Shown here: positions 36,149 through 49,189 of the stretch, piece by piece | Layout of the letters: the number at the start of each line of letters is the position of its first letter | How positions within the stretch are numbered: position 1 is the first letter of the stretch | NCBI GenBank assembly: GCA_965153355.1 | Contig: OZ231127.1 | Location: 28,148,001-28,212,000, forward strand | Reading direction: 5' to 3' | Origin: Flaccisagitta enflata | Lineage: Eukaryota; Chaetognatha; Sagittoidea; Aphragmophora | DNA length: 64,000 nucleotides | Made by a program: the position numbers and the translations under genes | The notes under the pieces: generated by a model | The model's database searches: none | What the model saw: the letters and a program-made list of their open reading frames with translations, nothing else | What the model was told of the DNA's origin: nothing

Positions 36149-37285
36149 ATATGGAGACAAATGTGCAAATGACTTTTGTTTTGGCGGAAATACGCTTATC
36201 TACTAAGTTTTACTTTTTTTTTCGTGATAGTTTTAAAGAATCAATGAATGAATGAATTATGATGAGATTTAAGCAACAATATTTTTGCTGCAAATTGCTC
36301 ATGACTGCATACATAGTAATGCAGAAATCCAACAAGCGCAGAGTGTCATGAATTGCCAAATATCAAATACCTGTCAATCAAAGATAACCAGTTTCTGGCA
36401 CAGGAATCTTAAGCGCAGGATCGAGCAGGAGACAGCGGCTGTCGGAGACATTCAAATATTCATGGTAACATACCATGGATTCATACGCTCAATATTTGTT
36501 GTGCAATGCCCAACATATCTCCATGGGCAACACAGCTAAACCGCTCGCGCGATGACGGAACTATTGACGCAGAAATGGAATCGTAGAGACGTCGTAAACG
36601 TCAGAGCACACAAGGACATGTAAACGAGGCCCCTAACGTCAGACCAGTTTGGTCTTTTTTGGGCCTAGGGGCGCTAATTCAGTAATTCTCTTCTCTTCTT
36701 TGAATTAATGAATAATGATGTCAACAGCAGATGCATGAAATTTCTTCAGTTTTTGCGTGTGTGGCAAGCGCTATTTTTAGCCAATCATGTACATTGGCTC
36801 ATGCAGTGATACACTTTTTTTAATATTAGTGTTTCATTGAATAAAATTGCTAGTTTCCTTCATATTTGATTGATTTATTGAGATTTTTGCTCAAGACCAC
36901 GTGAGATAACAAGATCGTATGCAACAAATAGTAAGTCTATCGCTGTTTAGTTTGGCCTTGAGCAGAAACCTCATTTGCATAAAGTAGTAACTTCGATATT
37001 TATCATCAATTAGCTAGCAAAGGTGAAAACGCAGAGGACGGACAGCTTTTACGGACCAAAACTGAATCATAATGTTCCACTCAAAGAATTGAAGAAAACA
37101 GGCTGTTTGTTTACAGAAGTAAAAGCAACAAACGTTTTGTCGGGCATTAAATCATCCAATTCCGGAGAAAGTTATGGAAAAATCTGCTCGGAAGACGGTA
37201 AAGGGAAAAATGTCAGGGCAATGTTTTGATTTGGAATTGGGAAATGAGATTCAGTTTTGGCAGATGCCTTTTTATCGAAAATCAG
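36149..37285. other. No gene recognised
   Basis: Non-repetitive AT-rich sequence with a few frames below 85 codons. Nothing diagnostic. Confidence 0.4.
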
Positions 37286-38796
37286 ACTTAAACCAGACCA
37301 AAACCAGACCAAAACCAGACCAAAACCAGACCAAAACCAGACCAAAACCAGACCAAAACCAGACCAAAACAAGGCCTAAACCAGACCTAAACCAGACCTA
37401 AACCAGACCTAAACCAGACCTAAACCAGACAAGAACAAGACTTAAACCAGACTTAAACCAGACTTAAACCAGACTTAAACCAGACTCAATCCAGACTTAA
37501 ACCAGACTCAAACCAGACTCAAACCAGACTCAAACCAGACTTAAACCAGATTAAACCATACATAAACAATACTTAAACCAGACTTAAACCAGACTTAAAC
37601 CAGACCCAAACCAGACCCAAACCAGCAGACTTAAACCAGCAGACTTAAACCAGCAGACTTAAACCAGCAGACTTAAACCAGCAGACCTAAACCAGCAGAC
37701 TTAAACCAGCAGACTTGAACCAGCAGACTTGAACCAGCAGACTTAAACCAGCAGACTTAAACCAGCCGACTTATACCAGCAGAATTAAACCAGCAGACTT
37801 AAACCAGTAGATTTAAACCAGCAGACTTAAACCAGCAGACTTAACCAGCAGACCTAAACCAACAGACCTAAATCAGCCAACTCAAACCAGCCAACCTTAA
37901 CCAGCCAACTTTAACCAGCAGACTTAAACCAGCAGACTTCAACCAGCGGACTTGAACCAGCGGACTTAAACCAGCAGACTTAAACCAGCAGACTTAAACC
38001 AGCAGATCTAAACCAGCAGACTTAAACCAGCAGACTTAAATCAGCAGACTTAAACCAGCAAACTTAAACCAGCAGACTTAAACCAGCAGACTTGAAATGC
38101 CACATATGACCAAAACATACCAAAAAACATAAATGACCAAAACATACCAAAAAACATAAATGACCAAAAAACAAAAAAACTAAAAACCCAAAAACCCAAA
38201 ACCAAAAAAACCAAAAAACCATAAACAAAAAAAAAACAAAAAACATAAAAGACCAAAACATACCAAAAAATCAAATTAAATGACCAAAAATGACCTGAAA
38301 TCTTCCAAAATGACTTAAAATGCCCAAAAACGACACAAATGACTTAAATTAACAAAGTGACGTAAATGATCAAAAATGACCAAAAATGACTAAAAGCAAT
38401 CAGAAATGACCAAAAGCAACCAAAAATGACCAGAAACAACAAAAATATGACTCAAAATAACTCCAGACAACCCAAATTGACCAAAAACAGCGCAAAAAAG
38501 CAAAGTGTTACTAAAAACTACAGAAGCCAAAAATAACTTAGACTTAGAATGACTTGTAATGACTTAAAATGACTCATAATAACATAAAATAACAAAAATG
38601 ACAAAAAATGACAAAATGACTTCAAGTGACTAAAATTAACTGAAAATGACTGGAAATGACTTAAAATGACATAAAATGACTTAAGATGACGTAAAATACC
38701 CTAAAATGACGTAAAACAACGAAAAAAAGCTAAGTGTTACGGACTGACGGACCGACGGACCGACAGAGCGGGTTATTGAGTCGCGTGCACGCGACT
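37286..38796 (-). mobile_element. Hairpin-ended family A element filled with 11/14-bp arrays
   Basis: A perfect hairpin AGTCGCGTGCACGCGACT at 38779-38796 and 'AGCGGGTTATTGAG' plus a (CCGA) tract mark the head. Inward come ~450 bp of 'AAATGACTTAA/C' 11-mers, 'ACCAAAAAACATAAATG' units, ~480 bp of the 14-mer AAACCAGCAGACTT (37620-38090) and ~330 bp of the 11-mers AAACCAGACCA, AAACCAGACCT and AAACCAGACTT. The distal end is not found, so the left edge is only the array start. Confidence 0.65.
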
Positions 38797-38828
38797 AAAA
38801 AATGAATCTTCTACCCTGTAGCAGAGTC

Positions 38829-38896
38829 GTTGGGAGTTAGCTCAGTGGTAGCCAGCCCGCTGGTGGTCCTCTGGTTGGCGGGTACACAATCCCAAC
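38829..38896 (+). tRNA. tRNA-like sequence (pseudo-tRNA or SINE head)
   Basis: GTTGGGA at 38829-38835 pairs fully with TCCCAAC at 38890-38896 (7-bp acceptor-like stem). An A-box-like TTAGCTCAGTGGTAG follows the first arm, and a degenerate B-box-like GGTACACAATCCC precedes the second. Length 68 nt. The D-stem is imperfect and no clear anticodon arm could be fixed, so a decayed tRNA or a SINE head is more likely than a working gene. Confidence 0.4.
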
Positions 38897-39625
38897 AACA
38901 AAATAATAACCCTGCCGAAGCCCCGACGAGTACGTTGCGAGTGTTTTGATATATGATACTGAGCTAATCACAAATGACGTGAATAACGGAATTATCTTTT
39001 CCGGTTGGACAATCAATCTCTACGATCTGTGTGTAGTTGAGGATTTGTGAAACACGCGAATGATGACATCCTGACAACGTGATAATCAATCTTTACGTGC
39101 ATGAAGTTCAGGTTATTAAACATTTGCCTAGCTGAGCATCCTGTTATTCCTGTATCCTCCTACAAGAAAAACTCCAAGTTTTCACGATTGTCAATCGTCT
39201 CTTTATCCGCCTCCTCTTTTGACATTCAGCGATAGTTTTCCGCCTTCCATAGGCGTCGTTTTTTTGGCGTCTTCCGTCGTTTGTCTTTTGTGTAGAGACA
39301 GATATATTCCAACTGGGATTACCGTCGTAAACAAACGCTGTCAAGGCGTCGTCCACCCACGCTACCTAACAAACGCAACCGCCTCAAATCGTCTCTTCCT
39401 TGTTCTTTTTCTTCTTTTTTATTTCTTTTCCTGCTCTTCGTCTTGTTTTGCATCCTCCTAGCCCACCCTTCTTCCTCCTCTTCTTCCTTCTCCTCTTCTA
39501 CCTCCTCCTCCTCTTCTTCCTCCACTTCCTCCTCCCTCACCGGCGGTCAAAGCCGTCAAAGCGCGACAAATCGACCGGGCTGCAATTTTGACGCCCGGCG
39601 CTTCCAACGCTCCCACTTTTTCTCA
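38897..39625. other. No gene recognised
   Basis: Mixed sequence, then a C/T-rich (TCC)n-like strip at 39400-39540. The frames here are products of that strip. Confidence 0.4.
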
Positions 39626-39627
39626 TC

Positions 39628-39850
<223 letters not shown>

Positions 39851-40368
39851 AAAAAAGAGAGATAAAACGAAAACAAACAGGCAGACCGATAGACAGAAAG
39901 AGAGACAGAGATAGGCAAAGGCGAAAACAGAAAATCAAAAACAGACGAAGAGACAAAGATAGAAAGATGGATATTCACAGCCAGAGATAGAGAAAGGTAG
40001 ACTAATAGAGAAATGGACAGACACGGAGGTGGGGGGGGGGGAGAAAAAGCAAGGAAGAGAAAGTAAGAGAGAGATAAGAAAGGTAGTGGGCGATCGTTAA
40101 GGAGGAGCAAATGGTGGCCATTGTCACCGCCTCTCATGCCTTTCTCGAGGGTTATTGTCACTCTTGTTCTTCCTTCTTGACCCATTTACACATCTGCATC
40201 TCTCAAAAAAGTGTTTCTTTTCTCTCATGAATTATCGATTTTTTGTACCTTACTTCTTTTCTTATCCATTGCTATGAATGTCAGACCTTTTTTCGTCATT
40301 GTTTTTTCTGATGTCTATTGGCCCTTGAAACTGCCAGACAATATGTTTGCTTGCGTGTTAGAATACGG

Positions 40369-40623
40369 GGTACTGTTTTCGAATTCGGTGATGTCTTTTG
40401 TTTTACTGACTTTCTAAGCGGGTTTTTATTTAGGGTTAGGGGTAGGGTTAGGGTTAAGGTTAGGGTTGGGGGTGGTTTTAGGGTTAGGGTCAGAGCTAGC
40501 GTTAGGGCAAGGTGAGAGCTGTGTTAAATACATTTCAACCCGAATCTACACGAATTAAAGCTTCGCCCAAACGGGAAAACCTGATAAAAACAAAAGATCA
40601 GTATCGTCTTCGAAATTTTTTCC
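40369..40623. mobile_element. MITE with 8-bp TSD GAATACGG (copy 2, uninterrupted)
   Basis: GAATACGG lies at 40361-40368 and 40624-40631. The 255-bp body matches 7172-7618 outside the nested element, including the TTAGGG-like hexamers and 'CAGAGCTAGCGTTAGGGC'. It serves as the empty site for the hairpin-ended element at 7225-7422. No coding capacity. Confidence 0.9.
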
Positions 40624-40697
40624 GAATACGGCTGTTTGTGCATTCTGTGCTCATGTGCCACATGTGCAAGACAATATCGTTGCTTGTGTTTGTACGT

Positions 40698-40811
<114 letters not shown>

Positions 40812-40984
40812 CTGTTTTGCTGTCCGCCTTTCTCTGCCCTAAATCCTTTCCCGCATAAATTTCTTGGCCTTCACCAAGGCGTCGATATTTCGTTCTCGCC
40901 ATTTTCACTTCGTGACTCAGACAACAAAACCCGGAAACGTCAACAAACGGAAAACACGCCAACGACCAAATGTAAAATCGCGTG

Positions 40985-41340
40985 AAAAAAGAAACATAGA
41001 TAGTAGTACCGCAAACAAGTGAGACGATGTGTATGCCATGCTCTTTGAAATACTATATATCTCAAATGTCACACATAGGAAATGGAAATGCTAAATATAG
41101 TGTTCCTGACGGGGGAAAGGCTTTTAGTGTCAGTGAGACGTTGGATTGCAATATTTTCCTCTTTCTAAAAGGTACAAGCTCGACCTCATACCGTCGAGTC
41201 CAGGCTCATCCAGGCGCTACATCCAGGCCATCGGAGCTCGGTGGCCCACTTTTTGCTATTCACTGAAATGACTCCATTTGATTACGAACGACTAAATTTG
41301 CAAAATTTATCATCAAAACATATGTATATACTTTTTAGAG
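40985..41340. other. No gene recognised
   Basis: Mixed sequence with a 79-codon plus frame (41027-41266) of ordinary composition. No domain, no splice evidence. Confidence 0.4.
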
Positions 41341-41359
41341 AATCTTGATGTCTCTCTGT

Positions 41360-41733
<374 letters not shown>

Positions 41734-42324
41734 TGTTGAGAGATTACTAGAGACAGAGACAGAAAGACAGATAAAGCGAGACAGAACTGAAAATGTCATG
41801 AAGAAAAGTTCCGTAATCTTATTCCATCACTTTTTTGATCTTTGTTCGCGAGTAAAGCTGAAAGAATGGAAGGGTGGAACTGGGAACCATAAGTGGAAAA
41901 CCGAATATCAAGAAAGAGAAATTTCAGAGGAAGGAATTCCCGAGAAAAAGAGGTATGACAGAGCCGAAAAAAAAGTTAGGAAAAGAAAATCAAAAGATAA
42001 AAGAAAACATCCACCTCTGCATCATTCTGCAAGACTGCAACGTGCTTGTACGGTATGCTCTCGGTTACGTCCTAGTTTTTTTGTTTGTAAAGCAAAATGA
42101 GAAGAAGATTGTAAGAGTTAGAGAGAGATTCTTTGTCCCTATACTCACTCCGCGCGATACTTGGTTCGTGACCTTTTCCTTTGCTTTGGAACGTTGTTTG
42201 CTGTTGGTATTGCACGATTCTGCATATATTGCCTTTTTTTCTCTCTCAATCTTATCCGCTCCGATAGACTTTCGATTCTCTAGAATGCGTATTGTTGTCT
42301 CTTCATCTCTTACTATATGTTTTT

Positions 42325-43913
42325 AGTCGCGTGCACGCGACTCTACAACCCGCTTTGTCGGTCGGTCGGTCGGTCAATCGGACGGATGGTCGGTTGGTCG
42401 GTCGGTCGGTCACACTTTACTTTTTTTATCAATTTTATTTCTTTAAGTCATTTTTAGTCATTCTAAGTCATTCTAAGTCATTCTAAGTCATTCTAAGTCA
42501 TTCTAAGTCATTTTAGGTCATTTTAGGTCATTTTTAGTCCTTATTGTCATTTAGTCAATAAAGTCCTTGTCATCATTTTAAGTCATTCTAAGTCATTCTA
42601 AGTCATTTTAAGTTATTTTAAGTCAATTCAAGTGATTTTAAGGCATTTTAAGTCATTCCAAGTCATTTTAAGTCATTACACTTTTTTTTTTCTATAAGAA
42701 CGTCATTTTTTGAGCAAGCCTTCAATGTTCTTAAATTTTGAGCAGTTTTAAGGTTTGAATGTTCTTAAATTGTTCTGGATTTAAATATACTTTTTAACCT
42801 TCAATTAAGAACGTTCTTAATTAGTTTTCAGTTTCTCATTAAGCAGAAAATGAAGGAAAATGTCAATGAAACAATGAAGTAGCAGATATTAACGTTTTAA
42901 ATGAATAAGATCAATGAAAGTAGAAAAATATGCTAAATAAAGAGAGACATGATTTGCTGAACAGAAGAGATACAGAGTCTGTTCAGTTACAAAGAACAAT
43001 TGATTAAAAAAAAAACAGGCAAAAATATTTTCTTAGATTTTTAGGATTTTAAGCCTAATGTTCTTAAATTTTTGAAGAAATGAAGCCTTCCAATGTTCTT
43101 AGCATGTTCTTAAATTTTTAACAATTTGAAGCCTAACGTTCTTATAAACTTGGTTCTTATAAAAAAAAATAAGTGTATTGTCATTTTAGTCAATATAATC
43201 CTTTTCATCATTTTAAGTCATTCTAAGTCATTTAAGTCATTTTAAGTCATTTTAAGTCATTTTATGTCATTTTATGTCATTTCATGTCATTTCATGTCAT
43301 TTTATGTCACTTTAAGTCATTATAAGTCATTATACGTCATTATACATCATTTTAAGTCGTTTTAAGTCATTTTTAGTCATTATGCAATGATAGGTAATTT
43401 TAGGAAATCATAGGTCATTATAGGTCATTATAGGTCATTATGTTATTATAGGTAATTATGGGTAATTATGGGTAATCATAGGTCATTATAAGTAATTATT
43501 AGTGCATATGTAATTATAGGTAATCATAGATCTTTATAGGTACTTATAGGTCATTGTTTAATTATGGGTAATTATAGGTAATTATAGGTAATTATAGGTA
43601 ATCATAGGTCATTATAGGTAATTATAGGTCATTATGTTATTTTAGGTAATTATAGGTAATTATGGGTAATCATACGTCATTATAGGTAATTATTCGTCCA
43701 TATGTAATCATAGGTAATCATAGGTCTCTATAGGTACTCATAGGTCATTATTTGATTATGGGTAATTATAGGTAATTATAGGTAATTATAGGTCATTATA
43801 GGCAACTATAGGTCAATAGGTAATTATAGTCATTACAGGAAATAGCGCACTTATATAATTAGGCAATTATGTAAGTAAGTCTTGCACGCGACTTATAGGT
43901 GTTGGCCTTGTTT
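42325..43913 (+). mobile_element. Giant family A hairpin-ended element filled with an 11-bp array
   Basis: Perfect hairpin AGTCGCGTGCACGCGACT at 42325-42342, 'TACAACCCGCTTTGTCGGTC', (GGTC)n, 'CACACTTTACTTTTTTTATC', then (TTCTAAGTCAT)n 42440-42675, a MITE at 42677-43177, and again 'TTTTAAGTCAT', 'TTATAGGTCAT' and 'GGTAATTATA' units to 43860. Tail 'CTTGCACGCGACTTATAGGT' then GTTGGCCTTG ends at 43910. Its 216-bp sister is at 8879. The array grew from a few to well over 80 units. Confidence 0.88.
42677..43177. mobile_element. 'TACACTTTTTT...AAGTGTA' MITE (F2) inside the 11-bp array
   Basis: Ends: left 'TACACTTTTTTTTTTCTATA', right 'TTATAAAAAAAAATAAGTGT'. Internal 'TGTTCTTAAAT' and 'AAGCCT' motifs run in mirrored order. 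On both sides the host array (AAGTCATT) continues, so it inserted into an existing array. Confidence 0.75.
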
Positions 43914-43933
43914 CTTCCTCTATCCATTGGTAG

Positions 43934-43936
<3 letters not shown>

Positions 43937-44023
<87 letters not shown>
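43937..44023. repeat. (AG)n microsatellite
   Basis: About 87 bp. Confidence 0.98.
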
Positions 44024-44026
<3 letters not shown>

Positions 44027-44612
44027 TTTTATAAACAATCCATTTCCTTTCACGTCCAGCTCACCCGCATTTCTGTATATTCCACTAGTATTTCAGAGGA
44101 GAGTTGAGAATTCCTTCTGCCGAGAAATCCAGCCATTTTTTGTCACTTATGTTTGTCATGTTTGTTATGTTTGCTATGTTTATCAAAATACCTAGAAGTT
44201 AATTCACCTGTTATCTAGTCAACATGAAAAGTGAAACAATATCCCTCACAACTGAAATAAATGGAAGAGGGCATTGTGAACTTTCACTGACTAGTTAATA
44301 CGCGCACCACTCCTAGTTTTCCATAAAAAAGAATCTGAAAAACATTCCTCCTCAATCTAACCCAAAAGCAAATGTCAAAAGCATATGTCATTTTATCCCA
44401 AATGATGATTTACTATTTTTGTTTTTGCTTATTTTTTGTTTATTCTTTCAGACATACCCACTCGCAAATACTCGGTCGCAGACTGTACAGTGTACAAACC
44501 GCTCTGACAGAAAATCATATATTTCAAACGCTCTTTCCTCACTTGATGGTTGTAATACCTCTTTCTACTTCCGCGCCTCAATGGGCCTTTTGAGCGCACG
44601 AGTGCACGATAG

Positions 44613-44618
<6 letters not shown>

Positions 44619-44692
<74 letters not shown>
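44619..44692. repeat. (CT)n microsatellite
   Basis: About 74 bp. Confidence 0.98.
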
Positions 44693-44697
<5 letters not shown>

Positions 44698-44901
44698 CTT
44701 ATTCTCACTGCCAAACACCCGGAAGGAGAAATTTCGTCTCTCTCTTTCGAATCAACGGTTTCGAGGCAATATGAGCGGTTATTGCGGTCGGCAATGGCTT
44801 TTTGTTTTCGCTTCTCACTTCCATTTGGGCTCACTGGGATCGCATTCGGTTCACCTCATCTAAGCCCGACCGCAAACCCGCTTTCAACGACTTTCGAGTA
44901 A

Positions 44902-45250
44902 TGGAACCGCCCACAGCATTTCATCTGTACCATTGCACTTGCCACTTTTGTCGACTGCATTTCGTCTGTACCATTGCATTTGCCATTTCATCATTCACAT
45001 TGCACGAGCCACTATCGCTCATCACCTTTCATCTATACCATTGGCACAACGCACATGACACTTTGTCCAATCTGCCACTGCATTTCATCTGTATCAATGC
45101 ATTTGCCATGCCACTATCCATTGTTACCATATCGCACATTTTATCTCCACTAATGCCCTTGCCACTTTTATCCGTACGACTATACCATTTGCAATGGCAT
45201 AGCATGTTTATCTGTCCCAGTTCATTTGCAATGGCATTGGTTGGCTTGAA
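44902..45250. repeat. Degenerate 'CATTTCATCTGTACCATTGC' repeat
   Basis: 'CATTTCATCTGTACCATTGC' (44919) recurs loosely near 44960, 45024, 45082 and 45175, together with 'ATTTGCCA' and 'CTTGCCACTTTT'. Spacing is about 45-60 bp. The 242-codon plus frame 44802-45530 passes through it and is rich in His, Ser, Cys and Phe, with no domain. The repeat explains the long frame. Confidence 0.6.
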
Positions 45251-45919
45251 TGGGGTACAATGTGTCGTTAAGCAGAGTGGGATTTGGTGTGTGCCACCAT
45301 CTGGCACATTTCAACCAAATGAACTATTTTCTGATGATCTTCCACGTCAAATCCACTTACATCTCAAATTCAAATGCGCTCGTTACTCAACTCGTTCCCA
45401 CCGAAGCCATCATGCGGCTGACATGCGCTCCTCATCATTTTCAAACATCCAACCCTATCATTCCAAACGAAGTTCTATAAACGCGTCTTATTATGTCCAA
45501 AGCACAACTAACAAACGTAGGCATCCATGACGATTCTTTTTATATAAATTCACCTAACCAACAGTTCAGCTCAAGCATACATAGTACCTGAAACTACCTG
45601 CCAGAAAAAAAAAACCCAAGTGACAACCCGTACCAAGATTTTTTTTGTTTTTTATTTTGTAGAAACCGTCAACAGAATCTCTTCGCCATGAACCTATGCG
45701 TCTATACTACTTCAAACCTCATACTAACCCCCCTCTCCCCCCCCCCCCATCTCTCCTTCCTCCCAATCTCCCCGATTTCTTTCTCGATGATAGACGCAAA
45801 AAGCCCTGAAGGTGTTTTTGACGGCGCATTGGCGCTGATGACTGTTGTTGACTGCTTCGGTGAGTTCTTATGCCTTTGAACCTAGGGCCATGCAGTTTGC
45901 AACAAGCTTTAGGCAGGTG

Positions 45920-45930
45920 GTATGTGTGTT

Positions 45931-46015
<85 letters not shown>
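45920..46015. repeat. (TG)n microsatellite, left flank of the foldback element
   Basis: TG repeat with two TTTG interruptions, cut by CAGACG at 46016. It resumes at 47405. Confidence 0.97.
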
Positions 46016-47399
46016 CAGACGTTCTGTTATGCCCCCATATTCATGGCAGTGGCTCAGTTCGCTATCAAATTGGTACTTTGTGGTATTAAAAAGCAATTTC
46101 AGGTCTTGTTGAGTTTTTCTTTTTTCCTGGGTTTTACTACCATGTTTTTGGCCCAATTTAGGCCACTTTGCCTTAGAAATCGAACCTAAAATCCATGAGA
46201 TTAATAAACTAGAGCTCAAGAGCTAAGCAGGCAATCCGCATGTTTTTTCTGCCTAGATTTTAGAGAGTTCTAAAGATGGGGCTTGTGAGCAATTTTTTGC
46301 ATCATGAAATTTGGGAAATTTTGACACCATGTTTTTTTACTATATCGTAGCCTTGGATTGACGAATCTTTAAAAAATTGGTGACCAAATTGAAGAGTTTT
46401 TGATGCTTTAACTGATTCTGAAAAAAATTTTGATGGATATGGACCCAGAAAATTTTTATTTACTCTCAAAGCAGGTGAAAAAAGTCAAATTTTAATGTCA
46501 TCTAGGCTATTTCTCTTTGAAAAATTAGGCCACTTCCAAACTGAAAACTCACTTAAAATCCATGAGCAAATCAAACTACTGCGCAAGAGCTTTTCAGTGG
46601 TGCAATCGGCATGTTTAGATGTTGCTGCATTTATATTTTACAGAACTTCAAAAATATGAGGGTATGGTCAAATGATGATTTTTTATACCCCTATCTTTGA
46701 AGTTTTATAAAATCTAAATGCAACAACATCTGAACATGCCGATTGCACCACTGAATAGCTCTTGAGCAGCAGTTTGATTTGCTCATGAATTTTAAGTCAA
46801 TTTTCAGTTTGGAACTGGCCTAATTTTTTAAAAATAAATAGCCTAAATGACATTAAAATTTGACTTTTTTCACCTGCTTTGAGAGTAAATAAAGTTTTTC
46901 TGAGGCCATATCGATCAAAAATTTTTCCAGAATCAGTTAGAGCATCAAAAACTCTTCAATTTGGTCACCAATTTTTTAGAGATTCGTCAATCCAAGGCTG
47001 CGATATAGTGAAAAACATGAAAATTGTCAAAATTTCCCCCAAATTTCATGATGCAAAAAATTGCTCACAAGCCCCATCTTTAAAACTCTCTAAAATCTAG
47101 ACGAAAAAAGATAAAAACATGCGGATTGCACCACTGGTTAGCTCTTGAGCTCTAGTTTATTAATCTCATGGATTTTAGGTTCGATTTCTAAGGCAAAGTG
47201 GCCTAAATTTGAGGCCAAAGTGACCAAAATTGGACATTTTCCCAACATCCACTTATTACCCATGGTAGTAAAACCAAAACCGCTACTCCAGGGAAGGTAG
47301 AAAATCCTCAACAAGACCTGAAATTGCTTTTTAATACCACAAAGTACCAATTTGATCGCGAACTGAGCCACTGCCATGAATATGGGGGCATAACAGAAC

Positions 47400-47404
<5 letters not shown>
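46016..47404. mobile_element. 1.39-kb foldback element inserted in (TG)n
   Basis: It begins CAGACGTTCTGTTATGCCCC and ends with the exact inverse. The arms, about 650 bp each, stay closely complementary through 'CATGGCAGTGGCTCAGTTCG', 'AAGCAATTTCAGGTCTTGTT' and 'GGCTTGTGAGCAATTTTTTG' up to a spacer near 46650-46710. The left arm itself contains a second, weaker copy of its own segment ('TTAGGCCACTT', 'AAAATCCATGAG', 'CAAGAGCT', 'GGCATG'). No transposase frame. The RNA would fold into one long hairpin. Confidence 0.88.
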
Positions 47405-47454
<50 letters not shown>

Positions 47455-47498
47455 TTTGTTTGTTTGTTTGTTTGTTTGTTTGTTTGTTTGTTTGTTTG

Positions 47499-47552
<54 letters not shown>
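47405..47552. repeat. (TG)n with an inner (TTTG)n block
   Basis: (TG)n 47405-47450, (TTTG)n 47451-47500, (TG)n 47501-47552. Confidence 0.97.
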
Positions 47553-47565
<13 letters not shown>

Positions 47566-47839
47566 CGCGCATCCGTATGTGTGTGCGTGTGTGTATGTGT
47601 GGTAGCGAGTGCGGATTCCCTATCATTCTGACTAACCGTCGTTGTTTCTTGCATCGCGATGGTGAATCTATAAGTCTCTTTACTTTCCGTCTTTCTCAGC
47701 TTTGATATTCGGCTCTAGCAAAGATTTCTTAACGGAAGAAAAAAGTTCAGAAAGTTATTCGGGCGAAACGGGGAAGTCGACTATGGAATTGCAACTGATA
47801 ATATCCAAAACCAAAACAAAAACACCAGGGAGTATGATC

Positions 47840-47940
<101 letters not shown>

Positions 47941-48009
47941 TCTCACATACCCTCTCCAGAGTCTGGAAGAAAAAAAATCTTTAAAAGGAGATTTTTTGCT
48001 CAAGACTTA

Positions 48010-49185
48010 GTTTTGAGCATTTTTACGAGGAGGCAGTAATTCCAAATTCACATCCACTTTAATGTTTTTCCATTCATCATTTTTTAACGTTTCCTGTTTT
48101 AAATCCTTTTTTTCTCTCTCTCTTCTTTTCTCTCCTTTTTGCAAGAATTTCTCTTTTTTGTTTTAAAAAAAAATTGAAAGTTGGTTAGAACAAAAAACAG
48201 CGATCATCAGTCACCAATCCTCACACCAATCCTCCAACTAATCCCGCCCTCAGCCTTTCCCCGTTTTCATTGGAGATGATTCTCATCGGCGCGTTAAAGG
48301 CCCTCTTTTTCCCTCCAAAATATTGACGTCTTACTCATTTTTGAGAGAATTAAAACAGTTAACACAGACGCTTCGCGGAAATAAGAAAGCCAAATCCAAA
48401 AGCAAACGGGAAAATCAATCTTGAAGTTTTTCTATTTTTTCTTCAACTTAAAAATCGAACATTGTTGCAACTAAAAAATTTCCTGACTGTTGTGTGTAGC
48501 TCCTTCATTTAAGCTCTTGCAGCGGTCTCATTATGATCTGATGTATGGTCGTGTTCACACGGAGGGGAAATTTGGTATGCGTTTGCACCAGTTTCTTTTG
48601 TCACAATTCTCAATGTTTCAAAACTATAAACTATTAACTCTCCGTTAATACTACAAATAAAAGCGGGATAAATAGCATGAAGAACGTTTTGCAGCGTTGG
48701 TCTTGAACGGAGCAAGCATGGAAGAATGGTAGTTTGAAGGGTGGGATTAAAAATTAAATGATTTCAAAAAAAAAAAAAAAAAAAAAGATTGCCCCCAGAC
48801 AAATGGAACCATTTAAGACAAATGGAATTTTTAAAATGGTCTGAGCGAAAGTATACAATAACAAATGGAAACACTAAATGCGGCGTTAGTGTGAACGCAC
48901 GCTTATTCCACCCATTCAAAAAATCCCATTCCACTATTTTTTAGACAACAACGAACCACATCTCATCATCATCAACACCATTTGTTCTCTCTCAACACTC
49001 GCGGCAGTTATGTAATCACCTTTTCCATTTGTCACAAACACGACAATTGCTAAATGGACATCGGCCTCACACCTTTGCTTTTCAACGCCCTTTATTAAGC
49101 TCCACCTGCACCCAGTTTCAACCCAAATCCCAAGCTGTATTTTAAGGATGAAATTCATAACTTGCTACGTACTTCACAAGTGAGA
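48010..49185. other. No gene recognised
   Basis: AT-rich sequence with a poly-A of about 24 near 48769 and a few short frames. Nothing diagnostic. Confidence 0.4.
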
Positions 49186-49189
49186 ATAT

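Noticed and set aside
37286-38100. Regularly spaced short repeats resembling a CRISPR array
   Set aside because: Units are directly adjacent 11- or 14-mers with no unique spacers, and the genome is eukaryotic.
44802-45530. 242-codon plus-strand frame
   Set aside because: Longest frame not made of microsatellite, but it runs through a degenerate 45-60-bp repeat, has odd His/Cys/Phe-rich composition and no domain. An overlapping minus frame is also open.
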